In this document: positions 1 to 6,641 of the stretch, one piece after another
Layout: every line of letters begins with the position of its first letter
How positions within the stretch are numbered: position 1 is the stretch's first letter
The notes under the pieces: model-generated
What the model saw: only the letters and a program-made list of their open reading frames with translations
Database searches by the model: none
What the model was told of the DNA's origin: nothing
Assembly: GCA_031284225.1 (NCBI GenBank)
Contig: JAITAH010000263.1
Location: forward strand, 1 to 12,268
Direction: 5' to 3'
DNA length: 12,268 nucleotides
Source of the DNA: Dysgonamonadaceae bacterium
GTDB taxonomy: Bacteria > Bacteroidota > Bacteroidia > Bacteroidales > Azobacteroidaceae
Translations under genes and position numbers: made by a program

Positions 1-160
1 TTAGGCGTTAGCTTTCTGTTAAGCGGAATGCATAGCTATTTATAGTTTCCGGGTGCGCCGTTTCCTGACGGCTTTCCCCAAGATGAATATTTACAACCTT
101 GTATTTTAAGTCGAATGAATTTTTTAATTAGATTTCAAACAGAAAAAGAACACAAAACCT
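1..160. other. Left-end intergenic region with one GC-rich hairpin
   Basis: No convincing gene is visible downstream of rnhB. The main structure is a hairpin at 57-72 (arms GCCGT and ACGGC, loop TTCCTG), which GGG at 51-53 and CCC at 76-78 can extend across a symmetric 3x3 internal loop. It is not followed by a strong T-run on either strand. On the plus strand, frame 1 stays open from the window edge to a TAG at 43-45, giving 14 residues. That could be the tail of a convergent gene with the hairpin acting as its weak terminator, but an open frame this short is expected by chance. A small inverted repeat (TACAA at 92-96, TTGTA at 99-103) and an A/T-rich stretch at 119-160 complete the region. 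I see no TAnnTTTG promoter box here. Confidence 0.5.
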
Positions 161-766
161 TCAAAATGCGATAGTCAATTGTCGTTCATAAGGTAAGAGC
201 GTGAAACTGGTTCGGTGATAAGGGGATATTCCGAAATCGGCAAGGGCTTTCCGGTGCTTTAGGGTAGGGTAGCCTTTGTTTTCTTTCCAATGGTAATACG
301 GAAATTCTTCGTGCAGGCGGAGCATATATTCGTCGCGGTGCGTTTTTGCGAGTACCGAAGCCGCGGCAATGGCCATGTATTTGCCGTCGCCTTTCACAAT
401 TGTCGTATGCGGAATGTTTTGATAATTTTTGAATTGGTTGCCGTCTATTAAAAGGTGTTCCGGACGGGTTTTCAGTTCATCCAATGCCCTGTGCATCGCC
501 AGTAAAGAGGCGTTGAAGATGTTGATTTCGTCGATTTCCCGATGGGAAACGATGCCGACCGCCCAATCAACCGCTTCTTTTTCGATGAGCGGCCGCAACG
601 CGTCGCGTTGTTTTTCGGTCAATTGTTTGGAGTCGTTCAATGTTTCGCAGATAAAATCCGGCGGAAGAATGACGGCGGCGGCAAAAACCGGGCCGGCTAA
701 GCAACCGCGTCCGGCTTCATCGCAGCCCGCTTCGAGAAGGCGTTTATTTAAGTATGGTAATAACAT
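161..766 (-). CDS. rnhB: Ribonuclease HII
   Basis: This cytoplasmic endonuclease cleaves the RNA strand of RNA-DNA hybrids and removes single ribonucleotides misincorporated in DNA. The protein has 201 residues, normal for the family. The signature DEAGRG is at residues 16-21 and gives the first two metal-binding acidic residues, D16 and E17. The third is D108 in LLIDGN. The block [14 protein letters not shown] near residues 134-147 supplies the fourth, probably D145, and the conserved KGYPT segment follows at 164-168. The ATG at 764-766 puts the catalytic DE pair where it lies in the E. coli enzyme. No Shine-Dalgarno sequence is visible. The gene starts only 21 bases after the sufS stop and has no promoter box of its own, so it is probably the last gene of the suf transcript. 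That link looks positional rather than functional. Confidence 0.95.
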   Translation of the reverse strand: MLLPYLNKRLLEAGCDEAGRGCLAGPVFAAAVILPPDFICETLNDSKQLTEKQRDALRPLIEKEAVDWAVGIVSHREIDEINIFNASLLAMHRALDELKTRPEHLLIDGNQFKNYQNIPHTTIVKGDGKYMAIAAASVLAKTHRDEYMLRLHEEFPYYHWKENKGYPTLKHRKALADFGISPYHRTSFTLLPYERQLTIAF

Positions 767-787
767 AATAACCGAATAATCAGTTAA

Positions 788-2014
788 TTAAAACATCTTT
801 TGCACCTGTTCTATACCGGAAACTAAGGCGTCGATTTCTTCTTCGGTATTATAAAAAGCCAGCGAAGCCCGGATGGTTCCTTCGATGCCCAGCGCATCCA
901 TCAGCGGTTGAGCGCAATGATGCCCGGTGCGGACGGCGATTCCCAGGCGGTCGAGCAGCAGTCCCATATCGTAAGGATGGATGTTGCCGACTAAGAACGA
1001 GAGGACGGCGCTTTTGCGAGGAGCGGTTCCGATCAGTTGCATGCCTTCGATTTGCATTAATTTTTCGGTGGCATAATGCAGCAAATGCTCTTCGTAGTTT
1101 CCGATAGTTTCCAGTCCGATGCTTTCGATGTAGCGAATGGCCTCCGCCAAAGCCGCCGAACCTACATAATCGGGCGTACCGGCTTCAAATTTGAAAGGTA
1201 ATTCGTTAAAAGTCGTTTTTTCGAAGGTAACCTGCGCGATCATTTCCCCGCCGCCCTGATACGGAGGTAATTGATCTAACCAATTTTCTTTTCCGTACAA
1301 TACGCCTATGCCGGTCGGCCCGTACATTTTGTGCGAGGAAAAAGCTAAAAAATCGCAATCCAAAGCCTGTACGTCAATGGGAAGGTGCTGGACGGATTGA
1401 GCGGCGTCGATCAATACCGGAACATTGTAATTATGCGCCAGGCGAACAATTTCCGCTACCGGATTAATCGTTCCCAGCACATTGGATACGTGCGTCAGGG
1501 CGATCAACTTGGTTCGGGACGAAATTCGTTCCTCGATATCTTCCAGCCGTATTTCGCCGGTAGCGGATATCGGGACTACGTTGAGCGCAATACCGGTAAT
1601 GTCTCGTTGAATTTGCCAGGGAACGATATTGGCATGATGTTCCATGGCCGTCAGGATGATTTCATCGCCCGCGCGGCATTGCGAACGGCAAAAACTGCCG
1701 GCCAAGAGATTGATGGAGCCGGTAGCGCCGCTGGTGAAAATAATTTCGTTCGCTTTGGCCGCCCGGATATAACGTTGTACCGTTTGGCGTGCGTCTTCGT
1801 GGGCTTGCGTCGCCAACTGGCTCAAATGATGCACGCCCCGGTGAATATTAGCGTTGATGGTCGAATAGACTTCCTCTATTTTCCGGATGACGCTCAGCGG
1901 TTTTTGAGTCGTAGCGGCATTGTCCAAATAAACTAACGGTTTTCCGTAAACCTGTTGTGTCAAAATCGGAAAATCCCTGCGCAGAGCGTTCGTATTTAAA
2001 TACATCCTTGACAT
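788..2014 (-). CDS. sufS: SufS-type cysteine desulfurase
   Basis: This PLP enzyme converts L-cysteine to L-alanine and holds the released sulfur as a persulfide for Fe-S cluster assembly. It has 408 residues, the usual length for group II (SufS/CsdA) desulfurases. Visible landmarks are the N-terminal substrate loop with YLDNAATTQKP (29-39), the cofactor region SGATGSINLLA (95-105), HHANIVPW (126-133), the PLP-binding lysine K229 in SSHKMYGPTG, and the persulfide cysteine C367 in RTGHHCAQP, which is the short group II type loop. The ATG at 2012-2014 is preferred over the in-frame ATG at 2003-2005 because AGGAG lies 10 bases upstream of it. That start overlaps the end of sufD by 19 bases, which suggests translational coupling. 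No sulfur acceptor (sufE or sufU) is present in the window. Confidence 0.95.
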   Translation of the reverse strand: MSRMYLNTNALRRDFPILTQQVYGKPLVYLDNAATTQKPLSVIRKIEEVYSTINANIHRGVHHLSQLATQAHEDARQTVQRYIRAAKANEIIFTSGATGSINLLAGSFCRSQCRAGDEIILTAMEHHANIVPWQIQRDITGIALNVVPISATGEIRLEDIEERISSRTKLIALTHVSNVLGTINPVAEIVRLAHNYNVPVLIDAAQSVQHLPIDVQALDCDFLAFSSHKMYGPTGIGVLYGKENWLDQLPPYQGGGEMIAQVTFEKTTFNELPFKFEAGTPDYVGSAALAEAIRYIESIGLETIGNYEEHLLHYATEKLMQIEGMQLIGTAPRKSAVLSFLVGNIHPYDMGLLLDRLGIAVRTGHHCAQPLMDALGIEGTIRASLAFYNTEEEIDALVSGIEQVQKMF

Positions 2015-3324
2015 TTTATTAATTCTCCTCTGAATCGTTTATCAATCAATAATTTTAGTCGTTCGCGCAGGCCTTCGATCCGGATGCTTTGCAACACGTC
2101 GTTGGTGAACGCAATTTTAAGCAACAAGATGGCTTCGGCTTCCGGAATCCCGCGGGAGCGCATATAAAACAGAGCGTTTTCGTCCAATTGTCCCGTGGTC
2201 ATTCCGTGCGAACATTTCACATCGTCGGCGTAAATTTCCAGTTGGGGCTTCGAAAACATCCGGCAACGGCGATTTCCCAGCAGGTTTCGGTTGGTTTGAC
2301 AGGCTTCCGTTTTTTGTGCATCCGGCGCAACGACGATTTGCCCGTTGAAAGCGCCGGTCGCTTCGTCGTCTAAGAGGTATTTGAACAGTTCTTTACTCCG
2401 GCATTGCGGCGCAATATGATTGATTTGCGTAAAATTATCCACTTGCTGATTTTGGTCGGCAATAGCGATTCCGTTGAGGTGCAATTCCGCCTGCGGGCCG
2501 TTTAAATCGACCTGATAATTATTGCGGGTAATGCCATTGTTCAAAGTGATGTTGTTGATTATTACGGTAGAAGATGCTTCCTGTTGGACGAAATTGGCCG
2601 TTAATCGGATGGCGTTCCGGTTACTTTCTTCCAGTTCGTAAAAATCGAACGAAGCATTTTCCCCGGCATAAATTTCGACGACTTGCGTAGCGGCCAACGC
2701 CGGCTTTTCGACGGTAGCGTGGTCGCAGACTAATAATTGCGCCTGTGCGCCGGGTTCGAGGATAACGAGGATTCGCCGATTGGTCAACGAATGGTTCGTA
2801 CCGCCTGAAATGTTGGTTAGTTGAAAGATTTTTCCCGCAACCGTATTTTTCGGGATATATAAAACGTAACCGTCCTGCACAAACAGCGTGTTGAAGGCCG
2901 ACAATCCATCGCCTTTTTCGGCGGCCAGCCGGTTAAAATAGGCAGAAAAGACCTGCGGATATTGTTCGGCAAAAACATTCAAGCTTCCCGAAAAAACGCC
3001 GGACGGAATATCCGTTTCGTCTTTTGCGTCGTAAAACCAGCCGTTGACGATATACTGTTTGAAAGCGTTCAAGTTGGCAAGTGTGCAGGGGAAAATCCGC
3101 CGGGGATCGAGCGTTTGGGAAGAAGGATTCAGATAAAAACCGAAATCCGCTTTCAATAAACCGGCAATATCGGTATATGCGTAATTTCCCGATGGCCGTG
3201 TGTCCGGAAATCCGCTTTGCCGGAAAGTTTCCAACGCCTTTTCTCGCCGCGCGTTCAGGAGCGGAGCGCAGAACCGGTTGATCCGGTCGCGATGCTGTTC
3301 AAAAAAATCGATATATTGTTTCAT
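1996..3324 (-). CDS. sufD: SufD subunit of the SufBCD Fe-S scaffold
   Basis: SufD partners SufB and the ATPase SufC in the cytoplasmic scaffold that assembles Fe-S clusters. The protein has 442 residues, similar to other SufD proteins. The C-terminal half is the SufBD beta-helix core, and the strongest signature is ADDVKCSHGMTTGQLDE (about 366-382) followed by ALFYMRSRGI (384-393). H373 in KCSHG probably corresponds to the functional histidine described in E. coli SufD. The GDRCGAHT type region with the SufB scaffold cysteine is absent, which argues for SufD rather than SufB. The ATG at 3322-3324 overlaps the sufC stop as ATGA. The protein ends in KCQGCI, a CxxC pair (C438 and C441) encoded in the bases shared with the sufS start. 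Confidence 0.93.
   Translation of the reverse strand: MKQYIDFFEQHRDRINRFCAPLLNARREKALETFRQSGFPDTRPSGNYAYTDIAGLLKADFGFYLNPSSQTLDPRRIFPCTLANLNAFKQYIVNGWFYDAKDETDIPSGVFSGSLNVFAEQYPQVFSAYFNRLAAEKGDGLSAFNTLFVQDGYVLYIPKNTVAGKIFQLTNISGGTNHSLTNRRILVILEPGAQAQLLVCDHATVEKPALAATQVVEIYAGENASFDFYELEESNRNAIRLTANFVQQEASSTVIINNITLNNGITRNNYQVDLNGPQAELHLNGIAIADQNQQVDNFTQINHIAPQCRSKELFKYLLDDEATGAFNGQIVVAPDAQKTEACQTNRNLLGNRRCRMFSKPQLEIYADDVKCSHGMTTGQLDENALFYMRSRGIPEAEAILLLKIAFTNDVLQSIRIEGLRERLKLLIDKRFRGELIKCQGCI
2025..2029 (-). promoter_or_regulatory. Shine-Dalgarno sequence of sufS inside sufD
   Basis: The minus strand reads AGGAG here, 10 bases before the sufS ATG at 2012-2014. It lies within the last codons of sufD (Arg-Gly-Glu). 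It is the clearest ribosome binding site I found in the window, where other starts have A/T-rich leaders or stop/start overlaps, and it decides between the two candidate sufS ATGs. Confidence 0.6.
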
Positions 3325-4058
3325 TTCAGCCAGTCGTAACCTTTTTCTTCCAGTTCCAGCGCCAGGTCCGGGCCGCCGGATTTAATGATTTGTCCGTTAT
3401 ACAAAACGTGAACGGCGTCCGGTTGAATATAATCCAGCAACCGTTGGTAGTGAGTAATAACAATCGTCGCATTGTCCGTCCGTTTCAATTGATTGACGCC
3501 GTGGGCTACGATGCGCAACGCATCGATATCCAGTCCGCTGTCCGTTTCGTCCAGGATAGCCAATTTCGGTTCGAGCATAGCCATCTGGAAAATCTCGTTG
3601 CGTTTCTTTTCGCCGCCCGAAAAGCCTTCGTTTACAGAGCGGTTCACCAGATTTTTGTCTAATTCGACGAGCGCCTGTTTTTCTCGCATTCGTTTCATGA
3701 AGTCGCCGGGCGAAAGTTCCGGTTCGCCCTTGCATTTCCGGTGTTCGTTGACGGCGGCGCGCATAAAATTGACCATACTCACGCCGGGAATTTCTACCGG
3801 ATACTGGAAACTTAAAAACAGGCCGAGGCACGAACGCTGTTCCGGCAACAGTTCCAGCAAGTTTTGTCCTTCAAACGTAATTTCCCCGGCGGTAACTTCA
3901 AATGCGGGATTGCCTGTCAATACGGCCGAAAGCGTACTTTTGCCGGAGCCGTTCGGCCCCATAATCGCATGTACTTCGCCCGCGTTGATGTGCAGATTCA
4001 ATCCTTTTAATATTTCGGTTCCATGAATAGATGCATGGAGATTTTTAATTGTCAACAT
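3321..4058 (-). CDS. sufC: SufC, ABC-type ATPase of Fe-S assembly
   Basis: SufC is the soluble ATPase that drives SufB-SufD in Fe-S cluster assembly. The protein has 245 residues, typical of SufC. In order it shows the Walker A motif GPNGSGKST (34-42), a Q-loop glutamine Q85 in SFQYP, the ABC signature FSGGE (146-150), Walker B LAILDE ending at E171, the D-loop ETDSGLD (171-177) and the switch histidine H203 in ITHYQ. The phrases SGGEKKRNE and ETDSGLDIDAL identify SufC rather than a transporter ATPase, and no membrane partner is nearby. The ATG at 4056-4058 lies 17 bases after a TAnnTTTG promoter box, so sufC opens the transcription unit sufC-sufD-sufS-rnhB. The usual upstream neighbour sufB is not here; feoAB occupies that side. 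Confidence 0.95.
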   Translation of the reverse strand: MLTIKNLHASIHGTEILKGLNLHINAGEVHAIMGPNGSGKSTLSAVLTGNPAFEVTAGEITFEGQNLLELLPEQRSCLGLFLSFQYPVEIPGVSMVNFMRAAVNEHRKCKGEPELSPGDFMKRMREKQALVELDKNLVNRSVNEGFSGGEKKRNEIFQMAMLEPKLAILDETDSGLDIDALRIVAHGVNQLKRTDNATIVITHYQRLLDYIQPDAVHVLYNGQIIKSGGPDLALELEEKGYDWLK

Positions 4059-4075
4059 CTTAAATAAATTTAGTA

Positions 4076-4083
4076 CAAAATTA
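4076..4083 (-). promoter_or_regulatory. Promoter -7 box of the suf operon
   Basis: The minus strand reads TAATTTTG, a full match to the Bacteroidota -7 consensus TAnnTTTG, 17 bases before the sufC ATG. The -33 element is weak: only a TGG-like triplet is found about 20 bases upstream instead of TTG. The box lies just beyond the terminator at 4119-4140, as expected for an independent transcription unit. The leader would be only about 10-15 bases, leaving no room for a riboswitch. Confidence 0.6.
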
Positions 4084-4118
4084 CGGTTTTTTTCTCAGAT
4101 TTCCATTGGAGGGAGGAT

Positions 4119-4140
4119 AAAAACGCCGGTTCGGGCGTTT
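4119..4140 (-). terminator. Rho-independent terminator after feoAB
   Basis: On the minus strand a 7-bp stem (AAACGCC pairing with GGCGTTT, 6-base loop CGAACC) is followed directly by T residues, giving GGCGTTTTT. The T-run lies on the left side, so it works for leftward transcription coming from feoAB. It sits about 137 bases after the feoAB stop and before the sufC promoter. The plus-strand direction has only three T residues, so it is probably not an efficient bidirectional terminator. Confidence 0.65.
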
Positions 4141-4276
4141 GGCGCACGGTAGTCGGTTTTTTGATACACTCTGCCGGGTTGAAAATTAAACATGAATACG
4201 TTTATACAAGAAGAAAAGCAAACAAAATGGATGTATCGTCGCACATGCGATTCAGCGTTTGGAATCAGACAGGTAT

Positions 4277-6556
4277 TCAAAAAAACAATCTTCCAATCTG
4301 ATAAATGCCGAATGCTGCCAGCCACGCGATGGCAGTGGTGTAAAACACGGTGAATAGCGCCCACCGGCCTCCGGCTTCGCGGCGAATGGCCGTCAACGCC
4401 GCCACGCAAGGGAAATAGAGCAAGATAAAAATCATGAACGAATAGGCCGTAAGCGGAGTAAACGTTTGTTGTTCGGAAAGTTGTGTTTTTAAATTGAGCG
4501 AATTTTCATCCGCATCCGGGTCGGATTGATACATAACGCCCATCGAACTGACAACGATTTCCTTGGCGGCCATCCCGGTGAGAATACTGATACCGGCCTG
4601 CCAATTGTAGCCCAGCGGCTTCAGAGCGGGTTCGATAAAATGTCCCAGCTGTCCGATGTATGAATTTTCCAGTTGCGCTTGCGGATTATCGGTTGCCGCG
4701 TTCCGGGGAAAATACCCCAGCGCCCAGATAATCAGGGATGCAACCAAAATAATCGTACCCATTTTCTGGAGGTATTGCACGCTTTTGCTCCAGGTATGCG
4801 TACCAATATTCCGCAAAGTCGGCCAGCGGTAAGGGGGCAATTCCATAACAAAAGGAATGTCCTGTTTCTTAAACACGGTTTTATTGAACAGTTTAGCCAT
4901 CACGATGGCAATCAATACGCCGGTTGCGTAAATGCTGAGCATAATCAACCCTTGATGACCGGAAAAGAAGACGGATATGAGCAGAATATACACCGGCAAA
5001 CGGGCGCTGCACGACATGAAGGGGATAATTAACATCGTCAGCAAACGGTCTTTCCGGTTTTCGAGGGTGCGGGTGGCCATGATGGCCGGCACGTTGCAAC
5101 CGAAACCCATCAGCATCGGGATGAACGATTTGCCGTGCAACCCGATTTTGTGCATTAACTTATCCATGATAAACGCCGCTCGCGCCATATAGCCGGTATC
5201 TTCCATCAACGAAATGCACAAAAAGAGTATCAGGATGTTGGGAAGGAAAACAATGACGCTTCCCACGCCGCCGATAACGCCGTTGGTCAGCAAATCGCGG
5301 AAAATGCCTTCGGGCGTCATCTCCCGGATTCCCCGGTTGAGGGCTTCTACGCCCGTCCCGATCCATTCTACCGGATAACTGCCCAGCACGAACGTGGCTT
5401 CAAACATCAACCACATCAGAAAGAGGAAGATAGGAATGCCCCACCATTTGTGCGTCAACAGCCGATCGGGCCGGTAACCCTGCATTTCGGGATGTTCCGA
5501 AGCGGCTTGATAGGTTTCTTTCAACGCCCCGCGGATGAAAGCGTATTTAGCGTCGGCAATCTGTTCGGCAAAAACCTTGTCCTCTTCCAGCAATTTAATA
5601 GCCACATACCGGGAATGGAACTGGTCGGTCAAAGCCGGATTTTGTTTGATTTTCTCCTTCGCTTTTTCGATCTCGCGGTTAATATCTTCGCCGTAGTTGA
5701 TATGAATGTGCCGGTAAACCGGCTCGTTTTCTTCGTAGAGATGGATGACTTTTTCCATCAAAGCGTCGATGCCCTTGCCTTTAGAAGCAATGGTGGGAAG
5801 GATGGGAATGCCGAGCATCCGGCTCAGGTGTTCGTAATCGAACCGGTCGCCTTTCTTACTCAATTCGTCGTACATATTCAGGGCGATAATCACCTTGATA
5901 TTCATGTCGATAAGTTGAGTGGTCAGGAAGAGGTTTCGCTCCAGATTGGAAGCGTCTATGACATTGATAACAACGTCGGGCATCGTTTCGGTCAGGTGTT
6001 GGCGAACAAATCGTTCCTCCGGCGAATATTCCGAAATCGAATACGTGCCGGGCAAATCCGTCAAGTCGATACGGTAGCCGTTTTTATAAAAATGCGCCGT
6101 TTTAATATCGACCGTTACGCCTCCGTAATTACCGACCCTTTCCTGTTTGCCCGTAGCATAATTAAAAAGTGAAGTTTTACCGGAATTGGGATTACCGACC
6201 AAAGCCACCTGAATGGTTTTACTTTTTTCCTTTACTTTTCGGACTATATCGGCGGCCAGCAAAGTTCCCTCATAAGGCGTATTTTCGTTCGAATCGGTTT
6301 CGTCTTCGCCGACCACCTCAATCATACGCGCTTCGCTCAAGCGGAGCGATACGCGGTATCCCATCAATTCATATTCGATCGGGTCTTGAAAAGGGAAAGG
6401 CGCTTTTTTGATGGCTTTTACCCGCGTGCCATGGACGAAACCCATTTCGGTGATGCGTTTACGAAATGCGCCATAGCCTTTCACCTTGGCGATGATAGCG
6501 CTTTCGCCGATGGCCAAGTCGGACAGATACCGGATTTCTTCCTTCAAATGTTCCAT
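4277..6556 (-). CDS. feoB: FeoA-FeoB fusion, ferrous iron transporter
   Basis: This inner-membrane protein imports Fe2+ using a cytoplasmic G domain. It has 759 residues from the ATG at 6554-6556. Residues about 10-82 form a FeoA (SH3-like) domain, including GAFRKRITEMGF and YELMGYRVSLRLSEA. The G domain follows: G1 GNPNSGKTS (121-129), G2 GGVTVD (145-150), G3 DLPG (167-170) and G4 NMYD (227-230). The membrane part shows the FeoB hallmarks MGFGCNVPAIMATRT (483-497), PFMSCSARLPVY (512-523), GMAAKEIVVSSMG (661-673) and YFPCVAALTAIRREAG (714-729). The frame is open further upstream, to 6754, but that extension overlaps mutL, passes the promoter and has no family resemblance. A near-consensus promoter lies 18 bases before the chosen ATG. 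I see no clear Fur box and no feoC. An iron-controlled role beside suf is inference. Confidence 0.95.
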   Translation of the reverse strand: MEHLKEEIRYLSDLAIGESAIIAKVKGYGAFRKRITEMGFVHGTRVKAIKKAPFPFQDPIEYELMGYRVSLRLSEARMIEVVGEDETDSNENTPYEGTLLAADIVRKVKEKSKTIQVALVGNPNSGKTSLFNYATGKQERVGNYGGVTVDIKTAHFYKNGYRIDLTDLPGTYSISEYSPEERFVRQHLTETMPDVVINVIDASNLERNLFLTTQLIDMNIKVIIALNMYDELSKKGDRFDYEHLSRMLGIPILPTIASKGKGIDALMEKVIHLYEENEPVYRHIHINYGEDINREIEKAKEKIKQNPALTDQFHSRYVAIKLLEEDKVFAEQIADAKYAFIRGALKETYQAASEHPEMQGYRPDRLLTHKWWGIPIFLFLMWLMFEATFVLGSYPVEWIGTGVEALNRGIREMTPEGIFRDLLTNGVIGGVGSVIVFLPNILILFLCISLMEDTGYMARAAFIMDKLMHKIGLHGKSFIPMLMGFGCNVPAIMATRTLENRKDRLLTMLIIPFMSCSARLPVYILLISVFFSGHQGLIMLSIYATGVLIAIVMAKLFNKTVFKKQDIPFVMELPPYRWPTLRNIGTHTWSKSVQYLQKMGTIILVASLIIWALGYFPRNAATDNPQAQLENSYIGQLGHFIEPALKPLGYNWQAGISILTGMAAKEIVVSSMGVMYQSDPDADENSLNLKTQLSEQQTFTPLTAYSFMIFILLYFPCVAALTAIRREAGGRWALFTVFYTTAIAWLAAFGIYQIGRLFF

Positions 6557-6574
6557 ATTGTTTTGAATCGGGTG

Positions 6575-6605
6575 CAAAGGTACGGATTTCGCCGCAACGG
6601 AGCAA
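6575..6605 (-). promoter_or_regulatory. Promoter of feoAB
   Basis: The minus strand carries TTG (6603-6605), a 20-base spacer and TACCTTTG (6575-6582). This matches the Bacteroidota consensus TTG ... TAnnTTTG with the usual 19-21 base spacing, and is the best promoter in the window. The box lies 18 bases before the feoAB ATG, within the 85-base gap after mutL. The position also supports the ATG at 6556 over upstream alternatives. Confidence 0.75.
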
Positions 6606-6641
6606 TCCCGAATAATGGGGAATATAGAGAAGGCGTTATCC

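Larger units (their letters stand above)
4059..4276. other. feoAB-sufC intergenic region
   Basis: These 218 bases hold, in the direction of transcription, a small hairpin just after feoAB (TCGC/GCGA around 4239-4250, ATGT loop, no T-run), a T-rich stretch, the rho-independent terminator at 4119-4140 and the sufC promoter box at 4076-4083. A 32-codon minus-strand frame (4095-4193) runs through the terminator. It resembles no family I know and I treat it as non-coding. No remnant of sufB can be recognised in the translated frames here. Confidence 0.6.

Noticed and set aside
92..103. TACAA-CC-TTGTA inverted repeat as an operator
   Set aside because: The arms are only 5 bases, there is no promoter box nearby, and such repeats are common by chance in A/T-rich DNA.
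4..110. Possible cobalamin riboswitch on the minus strand (a GTCAGGAAAC stretch resembles the B12 box, with GGGGAA nearby)
   Set aside because: The order of elements is wrong, the remaining conserved boxes are missing, and the stretch is explained as a simple hairpin arm and loop.
1385..1936. Plus-strand open frame of 183 codons inside sufS
   Set aside because: It is antisense to conserved SufS catalytic regions, with no promoter and no family resemblance.
3493..4026. Plus-strand open frame of 177 codons inside sufC
   Set aside because: It is a mirror of the SufC coding frame; its residues reflect the reverse complement of conserved ABC motifs.
4095..4193. Minus-strand frame of 32 codons between feoAB and sufC
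   Set aside because: It runs through the terminator hairpin, has no ribosome binding site or promoter box, and resembles no known small protein.
5450..6172. Plus-strand open frame of 240 codons inside feoAB
   Set aside because: It lies antisense to the conserved G domain of FeoB, has no recognisable domain, and is explained by codon bias of the true frame.
6605..6624. Imperfect inverted repeat after mutL (AATCCC / GGGAAT) as a terminator
   Set aside because: The arms contain a mismatch, no T-run follows, and it overlaps the -33 region of the feoAB promoter.
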